From NCBI GenBank assembly GCA_003427395.1, contig BFEA01000369.1, forward strand, positions 567,856 to 614,393: 46,538 nucleotides of DNA, given 5' to 3'. The notes below the pieces were generated by a model that was not told where the DNA came from, ran no database searches, and saw only the letters and a program-made list of their open reading frames with translations. Both the position numbers and the translations under genes were made by a program. The stretch is from Chara braunii (lineage: Eukaryota > Streptophyta > Charophyceae > Charales > Characeae). This document shows positions 1 through 9,132 of the stretch, piece by piece (position 1 is the first letter of the stretch; every line of letters starts with the position of its first letter).

Positions 1-235
1 GAGGAAATGTGGGGGCCACGCTGGTGGAGCGGTATCCCTCCGGCCCGGCAGGGAGGCCGGACCAATTTCAGGCCGCCGGCCTGACCCTGGTCCGGTACCA
101 GGTTATTCCGCTACTGGACCCAGGCCGGTATATCACTTCGGCCTAGGTCCAGGGCGGCAGGTTCATTCATTCAGTTGTTCGTTCATTCATTGGCNGGACT
201 GGACCTTCACTCAGCTGCTGCTTCTCGTGTGTCCA

Positions 236-291
<56 letters not shown>

Positions 292-586
292 TCACACGTG
301 CCATCTGCACGTGTGTCACAGGTGGCAGAAAGCAGCTATCAGTAACAAACATCCAATTGCAGCTCGAACGATGCTACCCAGATAACCTGTCGCTGAAGAG
401 AACCGATGAAGGTAACGACACTTGGGACTTCCTGGGTACAAGGATGAGCGTCCAGAAACTCACCCCGTTCATTACATGTGCTCAATATTGTAAGAATGAG
501 CACTCCCTGTGGAAAGAGGAACGACCAGAATAAAACAGTCCTACCAATCCTGGGGCAGCAAGGAGCAGAAGAGTGCAGTGATCTGC
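1..586. other. Repeat-rich left edge, no gene seen
   Basis: GC-rich sequence with repeated words such as GGCCGG and GGTACCAG near the left end. It then holds a (CT)n microsatellite and a stretch with no convincing open frame. The short open frames here are low-complexity or shadow frames. Similar GGCCGGTACCAG words recur around 14610-14630, so this is probably part of a dispersed element. Confidence 0.5.
241..286. repeat. (TC)n microsatellite
   Basis: About 23 uninterrupted TC units. It is one of several long AG/TC tracts in the window (others at 1396, 27854 and 42774). Confidence 0.95.
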
Positions 587-880
587 TGTTACATGCTGCG
601 CCTGCAACAGGCTGCACGGGCCATTTCCAGGCCCGTGACGTTTTCAGGCCAAAAGCCTGAAAACAAGGGCCTACAGGCCCTGTGTCGTTTCAGCCTGAAA
701 ACCTGAAAACAAGGGCCTCAGGCCCTGTGTCGTTTCAGGCTAAATCAGGGCCTTTCCGGCCCTGAGTGTTTTCAGCCTAAAACTGAGGGCCATTTCCGGG
801 CCCTCATGAGTTTGGCCTGCCTCGAAACTCAGGCACCAGACCAGGGTTTTAGCTCAGGCCATTTCTGACCTTTTTTCAAG
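587..880 (+). repeat. Dispersed repeat R1, copy 1 (LTR-like)
   Basis: Begins TGTTACATGCTGCGCC and carries an internal tandem pattern in which CCTGAAAAC, AGGGCC and GTTTCAG alternate. A second copy starts with the same word at 15847 and follows the same order, including a shared ACTCAGGCACC block near its end. The TG start and the downstream TATA-like box suggest a retroelement LTR, but I could not find a matching end or primer site. Confidence 0.6.
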
Positions 881-960
881 ACAACCTTTGTTGGAGCTTC
901 AACCCCAGGGTCTGGCACGTTGAGGCATTGGCAAGAGCAGCCTCCTGGACGGGCCAGCAC

Positions 961-967
961 TATATAG
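961..967 (+). promoter_or_regulatory. TATA-like box in R1 region
   Basis: TATATAG sits in a GC-rich setting about 375 bases after the TGTTACATG start of R1. This is a sensible place for an LTR promoter, though there is no transcript evidence in the sequence. Confidence 0.35.
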
Positions 968-1391
968 GACTGGCACGCCCTGCAGGCCAGTAGGTAGTAC
1001 CTAGGTACTTTCCAGGCACTTCACGTGCAGTTCAGGAGGCAGGAGGTAGTCTTCAGGATTCGACAGCAGCACTCTGGAGGAGCGCTGCGGGAGTAGTATT
1101 AGTGCTAGCAGTAGTCTTCAGCGCTGGGTGCTTTGTAGCGTTAGAAGTAGTCTTCACCGCTGGGCGTCATAGTTAGAGTAGTACCATAGAGAGAGAGATT
1201 GGGGGGAGGCCAGAGGGACTTACCTGCAGCGCCATCGCTCCAGCTTCGTCTTCAAGGTACCTGCAGCACAGCGCCACCTTCACAGGTTAGTACCTGGCAT
1301 ATGAGAGAGAGAGAGAGTTCTTCTTCTTCCTCTTCTCAGTCCACCATCTCCCTCTCACCCTCTCGATATCTGACTTCACTGCATCAGCAGA

Positions 1392-1395
<4 letters not shown>

Positions 1396-1446
<51 letters not shown>
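1396..1446. repeat. (GA)n microsatellite
   Basis: About 25 GA units, flanked by a shorter AG tract at 1303-1316. It creates spurious Arg-Glu and Ser-Leu open frames on the two strands. Confidence 0.95.
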
Positions 1447-1451
<5 letters not shown>

Positions 1452-1993
1452 TGACATTTGGATCCAGACTCGACATTGGACTTCAGACATTTTGACGAGG
1501 GATTATTTGGGACTTGTAACGAGACTTGGTGTTGACGAGTTTCCCGTGTCTCCCCTCCTCTTCGTCTGATCCCCTCCTTTTCGTCTGTGCATGGCTGGAC
1601 CTGGCGCCTCCCCCTGTGTATAGCGCCAGGCCCCTTCACACCTGGTGGTCAAAGTGATGTATGTTTAGTCTGCATTGCGACATTGATTGGGCTCGTCATT
1701 AGTATTCTAGCCTTCTGCTTCGCTATCTTGTACTACGTAAAAGAGGTCAGTCCCGGTCAGATCAGGACTTCTATCTAAAGTCTTCCCTGCGCTATCAAGC
1801 ACCATTTTGTATGTATCAGGATATACACTGCTTGTTGAGATTTCACTTGCACTTGATTGTCCATTCAGTCCTTTTCATCACATTGCGGATCTTTGGTTTA
1901 TATGTACATCGCCCAATTGGGCATGTAACATCTGCAGCTACCTGCACAAAATTGATAGCAATACCAATGTCTGTTCGAGTATTCCTATGCGTG

Positions 1994-3112
1994 TGTTATG
2001 TACCCGATTGAACTTCAATCCACAACGAATTCACACGTTCCCATACACGCATGCAATTGCAGAGTAGACTCGAAGGAGGCAAATCCACACAAAACCAGAG
2101 AGAAGATATGCACAGCGGAAGCTCGAAATACACAGGGAATTGAAAAATGAATTTCAATTCTGTAATCCCCCGTCCTCCTCCAATCAATCCAAAGTACTTG
2201 TTCCAAGAATCACAACCGCGTTTACAACAACTCCAAACAACCCGAAAACAAGTATCCAACGAAGTCTACAGGAGTCTTCTTGTTCCTCCTCGCCACCTCA
2301 TACCCCTGGCTATGGCTGCCGTAGCAGCAGTAACCCCATAGCCGTCCCAACCTGCCAGTCCGAACCAGCAACACCAATAATAGCAGTGCCAGCTCAGCGC
2401 CTGCATGACAGTGCAGCGTTGGAAGTCCTGATGAAGAAGGAGACAACCAATCCAGTACTTCGAAGAAGACAGAAACGAAGTTCCTCTTGAGGAGGAACAA
2501 CAAATATGGCTGCTAAGTGTAAAAGGCAGCGCCCAAACCCAAGCAACACAGTCCTGGAGAAGCTCTTGCGCAGAGCCGCTGATCGCAGCAGTGCTATCTC
2601 CAACTTCGTGTCCCAGCCCCAGCTATGGCTGGGCTTCGAGGAAGAAGATGTCCTCGCCCAAAATAATGCAGCAACGCTTCGGCCACGAACGGGCAGCGTT
2701 CTCCCAGCAATCGTCCTGAGAAAAGACCCCGACACTAATTTTCTGCCTGCTACTTCTACTCCCGGACTAGACCTACGAGAGCAACCTAAGACTCCCTGTA
2801 CCTACCCAGGAAACGGGAAAAAGGGACCCAGACCTATGACAGGGCAAAAGAAAAGGCCGAATGGCCCAAGCCTACCAAACGGAGATCAATAGTGGCAGAC
2901 TTAGGGATCAAGTCCCAGAGGACGCAACACTCACAAACAAAACAAACACACACACATTACAAGTCACGGGATCAAGTCCCGCAAAGCTCAAAACAAGCAA
3001 ACAGCAGGCAAACAGGCCACACAGCAAACAAAGGTTACGGGATCAAATCCCGACAACGACAAAATGGACAAAATTAGTATACAGCCCGCTTGTAACACTG
3101 CAATTCATTGCA
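1994..3112 (-). mobile_element. 3' LTR of chromovirus, complete
   Basis: Read on the minus strand it starts TGCAATGAATTGCAG directly after a purine tract and ends GGGTACATAACA. That terminus recurs at 6281 just before the primer site, so both ends are fixed by context. Length is 1119 bases. The right-hand 919 bases match 11635-12553 with about 18-20 differences by my count. Those differences cluster at the two ends, and roughly 478 bases in the middle (2402-2879) look identical. That block keeps a 128-codon antisense open frame (2506-2892) of unknown meaning. Confidence 0.85.
2904..3052. repeat. Three GGGATCAA(G/A)TCCC hairpins in the LTR
   Basis: Short imperfect to perfect palindromes at 2904-2916, 2967-2981 and 3038-3052. 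The last is CGGGATCAAATCCCG with six paired bases. Spacing is about 64 and 71 bases. The same set is kept in the second LTR (12345-12493). Confidence 0.7.
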
Positions 3113-3125
3113 TTCCTACCCTCCC
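3113..3125 (-). promoter_or_regulatory. Polypurine tract of the minus-strand element
   Basis: On the minus strand GGGAGGGTAGGAA directly abuts the LTR start TG at 3112. This is where plus-strand DNA synthesis would be primed. It lies just past the end of the pol frame (3145). Confidence 0.75.
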
Positions 3126-3144
3126 GGGGAGCGAGGACCCCGAG

Positions 3145-5246
3145 CTAGGAGTGTCCACGAGGAGACCGCCTGAGCAATTTTCCACTTTGTTCAGCCTCGT
3201 AGAACCGTACAACTGAATTGGCAGACTTGAGAAGTTCCTTTGTTGTAAACCAACGGTCCTCAGTGTGAGGTTGGAAGAGGAACTTGACAAGATATTCACA
3301 GTCGGGGCCAGTGCCCCATTGATCTTCAATGCTCTCAACTTCATATCCCTTTCCAGGGATAGGAGGTCCAAACTACGGTGGCCGATCAGGAAACGCATCA
3401 GCAGGAGTGAAAGGCAACAGTTTTGAGGCATGGAAGGCAGGATAGGTCCTGATATGTGAGGGTACAGCAAGTACATAAGAAGGCCCAAAAGGGTCTGCTC
3501 CCACCGTATCAAGTACCTTCCATGGGCCATAGTACACAGGCAACAACTTTCGTGATATGTCCTGTTCATCAGTCAACTCTGACCTTTTCACCCAAACCCA
3601 GTGACCAGGCCGAATAGGAGAGGGAGAACGATGTTTATTAGCCTGCTCTATCATCCTTTTCTGAGCCTTGAACATGTTTGTTCTGGCTTTCTTTAGGTCT
3701 TTCTCATAACTTTTCGTGAACTCTGCAGTCCCAGGAGTTAGTTTAGGCTTAGTTTTGTCAATGAGATTGTCAAGATGTTGTCTTGGGTCCCTGGCAAAGT
3801 GAAGCCTATAGGGTGTAAAGCCTGTAGTGCTGTGAACGAAAGTATTATACGTAAGTTGAGCCCTTGACAGATGTTTGTCCCGGTCTTGTTGATCAGGTGT
3901 GATCATAGGATGCAGCAGTTGAAACAAGACTTGGTTCATCACTTCAGCCTATCCATTAACTTCAGGATGTCTGCCATAAGTCATGTCTAGTCTGGAATGG
4001 AGATAGTCTTTACAAAAAGACTGCCATTCATCGCTGCAAAACCTGGGGTCTCTGTCACTGACAATAGAGGTTGGGCACCCATGGACATTAACCCACCTCT
4101 CAGCAAACAACTCTCTTACCAGAGGAACTCTGGCCGCAGGTAAGGGAATAAACTCGGCAAACTTAGAGAAACGATCAACACATACCATTACCTACCTCAT
4201 GCCACGAGGGGTGGTCTTGCCAAAATCAATAAAGTCAATAGACACTCACTCACCTGGGCCATCTAGAATAGGCAATGGTTTGAGTAGCCCCATAGGAGGT
4301 CGTCTGTGGACCTTGTTCCTTTGGCATAACTCGCAAGTCTCTAAGTACTTGAGAATATCCTCATTCATTCTGGACCAATAAAAGCGTTGGGTCAATGCAG
4401 CATAAGTCCTTAGGAACCCAAAATGATCTCGAGCATCATGACTCTCTGAAATCAGATGAGTTATGATTTTGGGATCATTAGGAGTGCACAAGCGTTCTTC
4501 TCCTTCACTGATGGTGTATAGGAGATCTGAAGTCAAGGCATAGCCTGACTCAAAATTTGGATCCACCTGCAAATTCCTAATAATAGGGCCTAAGTCCTGA
4601 GGCAACGCATCAGCAATAGCCTGGCGTGTGGAGTCTCCAAATGAGTAAGTATGAACAATAGCAGCAAAGGTATCAGGCCTACGAGAAAGAGCATCAGCTA
4701 CTCTGTTATAGCATCCCTTTTTGTGTTTCAGTTCAAAGTCGAAGGAATCAATGAACTGAATATACCTCGCCAACTTGTCATTCAGCTCCCCCTGGGTCTT
4801 CATCCATTGCAAGGTCGAATGGTCAAAGTAGACCTTGAAGTGTCTTCCCAGTAAGAAGTGCTTCCGTTGTTTGAGGGCACACACAAGGGCAAACAATTCT
4901 TTCGCATAAGTAGATGCCTGAATTTTTTGTGCCTTGATTTTCTTACTCATGAACTCCACAGGCTTAAGGCCAGACCTATCATCTTGCTGAAGGACAGCCC
5001 CTACACCGTACTGACTTGCATCTGTGGTCAACACAAATGGCAAGGTAGGGTCAAGAAGCCTCAACACAGGTGCTTGGGTCAAGGTTTTCTTCAATCTAGA
5101 GAAAGTCGATTGGCATGTGGGTGTCCATTTGAAAGGAACATCTTTTGCCGACAGGTTAGTCAGGGGAGTGGCCAGAGTAGAAAAGTTTCTGATAAACTTT
5201 CTATAGTAAGATGTCAGACCCATGAAAGACCTAATGTCCTATCAGT
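3145..5246 (-). pseudogene. pol: Chromovirus pol 3' part: RNase H, integrase, chromodomain
   Basis: From 5223 down to 3145 a single frame reads RNase H (TTDAS start, DALSRRPD end), the integrase zinc-binding domain (CELCQRN), the integrase core (SVDF, VSDRDPRF) and the integrase C-terminal region (GHWVWVKRSEL). It ends in a chromodomain at about 3345-3180 that begins YEVESIEDQW and contains YLVKF. The chromodomain identifies a chromovirus and would target insertion to chromatin. The frame is broken by stops at 4246-4248 (TGA), 4192-4194, 3949-3951 and 3373-3375 (all TAG). The plus-strand copy or family consensus suggests Trp or Gln at several of these. A 1-bp deletion and a TAA near 5240-5262 separate it from the RT part. 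It is not functional. Confidence 0.9.
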
Positions 5247-6243
5247 TTAAGGTTGTGGCCAATCCCTTACAGCAGCCACTTTGGAGGCTTCTGGGGAAAA
5301 AGACCATTTGCAGAAATCACATGTCCCAAATACAAAACAGAAGAGGCACCAAAAGATGATTTTTCTGTATTTATTTTGTATTTTTTTCCCCTCAAAATTT
5401 GCATAACGTTTTTGAGATGATCAACGTGGTCAACAACATTCTTGCTGAACACAAGAATATCATCCAGATAGACCACCACAAAACGATCAAGAAATGGTTT
5501 GAAAATTCTATTTATTTCTGTTTGGAAGGTTTCTGGTGCATCGCATAACCCAAAGGGCATGACCAGAAACTCATAGGTGCCATACCGGGTTTTGAAGGTT
5601 GTCTTAACAACATCCTCCTCAGCCATTTCGATCTGATGATACCCGAATTTCAAATCGATTTTGCTGAAGACTTTGCAGCCTTGCACCATATCCAACAGGT
5701 CATCGATCCTAGGCAAGGGCTCTAAGCTCTTCCTAGTGATCTTGTTCAGCCCCCTATAATCAATAAACATCATGAGTTCACCATTTCCTTTTGGAACAAA
5801 GAGAACTGCTGCCCCATACTCAGATGTGTTGGGCCTGATCCAACCCTTCTCAGTTAGTGTTTCCAATTGCTTTCTTAGCTTATCCAATTCAGCAGGAGAC
5901 ATCCTATAGACTCTGCCCTTGGGAGGGGTTGAGGCAGGTAGGATTTCAATATGATGTTTGGTCTGCCTATGGACAAGTCTAGTAGGCTCCTGAGTTAAAT
6001 CTGCATAATCATCAACCACTCTCTTGATGATGGGATCACACTGAGGGGCGGATGAATCAGTTTGTGCCACATAGGCAACAAAGAGATTCTGATGGTCAGT
6101 TTGTTTAGACAGGCTGTAATTTTTTTTTGCCTTCAGGCAATAGCAGCTTGTCTTAGGGTGATAGTCTGTTGCTAAGACACAAGGTATAAGCTCACCCTGC
6201 TCAGTTTTTAACTGAATACTGAGCACAGCCCAGTCAATGCATG
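4274..6243 (-). repeat. Left arm of pol inverted repeat
   Basis: About 1970 bases that match 9658-11634 in reverse complement. The arms differ at scattered positions and by a 9-base deletion (Pro-Val-Phe missing here in ALPQD). The left edge joins normal integrase sequence; the right edge joins the LTR end at a 2-bp TG overlap. Confidence 0.85.
5247..6243 (-). pseudogene. pol: Chromovirus pol 5' part: reverse transcriptase
   Basis: Minus-strand frame with the reverse transcriptase blocks in order: GWIRPNTSEYGA, FIDYRGLNKIT, FSKIDLKFGYHQIEM, MPFGLCDAPETFQ and the catalytic VVYLDDILVF. It starts abruptly at the linker between protease and RT (CIDWAVLSIQL), because at 6242-6243 the sequence jumps into an LTR end on the opposite orientation. 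The RT frame ends in PPKWLL then stop, caused by an extra base in a T/C (A/G here) run at 5293-5301. The same error is in the plus-strand copy. Protease and gag are absent on this side. Confidence 0.9.
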
Positions 6244-6281
6244 AATTCGTTGTGGATTGAAGTTCAATCGGGTACATAACA
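6242..6281 (+). mobile_element. 40-bp LTR 3' end (plus orientation)
   Basis: Reads TGAATTCGTTGTGG through GGGTACATAACA, identical or nearly so to the inner end of the LTR at 1994-2033 in reverse complement. It is fused on its left to minus-strand pol and followed on its right by a primer site, so it is the 5' LTR remnant of the plus-strand half. Confidence 0.85.
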
Positions 6282-6283
6282 GT

Positions 6284-6295
6284 TGGTATCGGAGC
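6284..6295 (+). promoter_or_regulatory. Primer binding site, initiator Met-tRNA type
   Basis: TGGTATCGGAGC two bases after the LTR end. The usual plant site is TGGTATCAGAGC; the A to G change is shared with the site at 44503, so it may match this organism's own initiator tRNA. Confidence 0.85.
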
Positions 6296-7515
6296 CGCGA
6301 CCGTGTGCAATCGGCAAACAATTGAGTGACAACCTCCTTTCTGAGCGGCGGTTGGAGTAGAGACTTGTTGTCCGCTTTCGTCAACAGATGTCGTTGGTGA
6401 AAGGTGGAGGAAGGTAGTGTGCGAGGGGAGAATTACCGCTATCAAAAAAAAAAAAAAAAAAAAAGATACGGAGTGGTGGAACGTTCACAGGAAGTTTCAG
6501 CTGGCGAGAGCAGAGTTGACAGTTGCGTCAACCCTAAGTGGCCCGGTGGACCTGAGTGTCGGGTGACCCTCAAGTCACAGACCATGCTTGCAGACGGCAT
6601 GGGACTTCAATCTGGGCCGTTGCTGCAGTTACTTTGACGAGTTTGATTGGAAGATTCATGGAATCTCCACTGCAAGTCTGACATCGATGTCAGACTGGTC
6701 TACTTGCGGCAGATTGGCGGTCAACGGTTGACCGGCCAAATATCTTCAATCACGGTTCGTTCAAGTGAGTTTGTTCCTGTATTTCTTGGCCGTCATCAGA
6801 CCCTGTCAGTTGTTGTAAGAGTCTGTCAGTTGTCAGTCCGTGTGCAGTCTATGTTAGGTAGGTTGTCAGCTGTCCCCCTATTCTAATCTACAAATGGAGA
6901 TGTAATTAACCGTTTCTGATCTGCTGTGAGTGCGCAGTCAGTCCTGTGTGTGCCAACCGAAAACGGTGGCCGATTGTCAGTCCGTTGTGGTTTGTCCCTC
7001 AGTTCTGTCAGTCGCTAACTACAGTTGTCAGTTAGAAAATGGTTCATTAAGTGTCACTTTGACGATGGCAGATTGCTAGTATAACGGCATATTCCGTTTT
7101 GATTAGAATAAGAGTCATTTTCAGACTGCACTTGGTAATTGAAATCCGCTCCGGTTTCATTTTTTTTCTTTTCCTGATTGCATTGAAAAAGTATCTCTCC
7201 CGCTTGCTGTAGAATGCTAACGGTTTTGGGAAGGCTCTGCAACGAGCCTGATCACAAATATCATTGCCTTGTTGATCGGCTTGCATGCTCAAACGTGGCC
7301 ATTCTGTTGAGGGTTTCGGCCGTTGGCCTGAGCCTGTAATCTCCCAGACTGTTTTATGACATTTAGCACTACCTGCCGTAAATCCCAAACCTTTTGTAAT
7401 CTTTTACTAAACAGCACAGTTAAATTCCTTTTATTTGTGTTCTGTGTGTGAACGGTAATCAGAATTTTATTTTATTTTATTTGTTTTCTGACAAATAAAA
7501 TCTGACAAGACAATC
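6296..7515 (+). other. 5' leader of plus-strand chromovirus half
   Basis: About 1.2 kb between the primer site and gag. It contains a run of 21 A (6444-6464) and many GTCAGT words between 6780 and 7040. No protein-like frame is seen. Packaging signals would be expected here, but none can be named from sequence alone. Confidence 0.6.
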
Positions 7516-9132
7516 ATGGCCACTGAGGACAAGGCTAAGGGACCTGCTGAAGGCGGGGAGACGTCGGTGAAGCCTGAGCCAGGCAGGGGTGAGCAAAAAC
7601 CCCTGATTGAGGAAGAGCTTGTGGACGCCGCCCTTAAAGGAGCAAAAGAAAGCTGCTGCAGATGCAGTAAGGGAAGTAGAGAGACTAAAGAGGGAGAAGG
7701 CAGAGGCCATTAGGAGAGGGGAAGCAGCAACTAGAAGATCTGAGTTGCTGGACACTATTGCCAAGGTCCCTGCTGACGCCCACGTGGCTGATGTCACGTG
7801 GAATCTTGCAGAACTGGTACTGCTGGAATGTACACACAACCGGGATGTTTTCACATCCTGGGATGAACGGATCTCAGCAATTGAGTTGCAACTGTCATCT
7901 TTTGACATCAAGCTGGAAAATTGTCAGCATCGTTCTTCCGACATTTCCCTCCTACTCCTATACCCTCTCCTCACCCTACTAGCCCTCCTCCTCTTAGCCC
8001 TTCTCCGGCGCCCACACCACAATCATCCCATCCTGGTTCTCCCAAGTCTTCACCACCTCCTCCAAAAGAGAAGGTGGCGCAGGTCTCTGGGACTGTGCCC
8101 ACAGGGGGACTGGGTTCCGGCACTGTGCATCCGGAATTGCGATTTCCCAAGATGGCCCAGCCTGAGAAGTTCACTGGGGAAGACCCCAAAGTGGACGTCT
8201 CAGACTGGATAGCCCAGATGAGGTCTTACCTCAGGGGCTATACCTGCCCCGAGGTGGACAAGGCACGTGCCACAGTGGCCCTCCTGTAAGGGGCCGCACT
8301 AAAATGGGCAACTTCTGAGGCCAGCAAGGCTCAGAAGCAGTTGGATGATTGGATTGTTGTCATTGGTCTGGATGCCATCTTTCAGCGTCTGGAAACCAGG
8401 TTTGCAAATAAGGAAAAGGCCCGCAAAGCAAATGACGAGCTTGTGAGACTAGGCCAAAGTAAGTGGCGTGGATCACTCTCCAAGCTCTATGCAGAGTGGG
8501 AGAAACTAACCTCCACACCTGGTTTGGAAATGTCTGAGCAGGATAAGTTGACATGGTTTGTTAGGGCTGCTCCAGAGACATATGCCAAGGCCCTGTTTAC
8601 TGCAGGCCACAAAGACTAGAGGTTTTTTGGCAGGGCAGCACTGGACATGGAGGCCACACTCCATCTCCAGACCTCTTCCCAAAAGGGAAGCACCTCCTCT
8701 TCCCAAAACAGGAGAAAGGGAAAGGGAGGATTGTATGCTGCAGGATCTGATGATGACTCTGCAGGCTCTGACCAAGGAGGATCTGTTCCCTCAGCTGGTC
8801 TAGATGCAGGAGACACACCAGATCAGGCTGCCCTGTTGTTGGGTCAGACTCTGTTGAGCCTGATGAAAGGCAAAAGTCAGTTTCATCCCCAAAGGCCCTT
8901 CAATCCTAAGGGTTCAAGCAAATGCCCAGGTGCCCCACAGGTACCCAATCTTCCAAAGGGTGCCACCTGCCCAACTAATCCCATGGATGCTGCCACTTTC
9001 CCCTGGAGAGATCTCAAGATTGCTGAGGGGACATGGCAGAAAAGAAAGGATCAGGGAGTTTGCCTCAGATGTGCTAAGAAGCACTTCGTGAAGGATTGCC
9101 CCACTTGGGGCACTAACAGTTCAAAAAACTGA
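7516..9132 (+). pseudogene. gag: Chromovirus gag (capsid and nucleocapsid)
   Basis: Starts MATEDKAKGPAEGG. It passes through a charged helical part (VREVERLKREKAEAIRRGE) and a Pro-rich linker to a capsid-like domain (EKFTGEDPKVDVSDWIAQM, then LKWATSEA). It ends with a basic tail and a zinc knuckle CLRCAKKHFVKDC at 9061-9099. The knuckle has three rather than four residues before the His. The reading frame moves +1 near 7640 and returns near 7925, so two small compensating indels are present. Stops at 8287 (TAA) and 8617 (TAG) interrupt places where Gln and Trp would fit. The frame ends at TGA 9130 directly after a slippery site. Confidence 0.85.
9123..9129 (+). promoter_or_regulatory. -1 ribosomal frameshift heptamer, gag/pol
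   Basis: A AAA AAC in the gag frame (TCA AAA AAC TGA) matches the canonical X XXY YYZ slippery site. Slipping back one base makes the next codons CTG AAC AGG CCA, which is the open pol frame. Six bases AACAGG just downstream can pair with CCTGTT about 20 bases later. The spacing is short and the stem is modest. Confidence 0.65.

Larger units (their letters stand above)
881..1993. other. Gene-free stretch between R1 and the chromovirus
   Basis: Holds the TATA-like box, an AG microsatellite (1396-1446) and unassigned sequence up to the LTR at 1994. Short open frames exist, but none resembles a known protein and the longest of them run through the microsatellite. No primer binding site like that at 6284 is present here. 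Confidence 0.5.

Noticed and set aside
1199-1639. Open frames rich in Arg-Glu or Ser-Leu
   Set aside because: They are translations of the (GA)n tract and show no protein features outside it. The same holds for 15080-15535, 23413-23841 and 36564-36797.
2506-2892. 128-codon frame inside the LTR, also present at 11947-12333
   Set aside because: It is antisense to the element, has no recognisable domain, and lies in a block identical between the LTRs for other possible reasons. Kept only as a remark.
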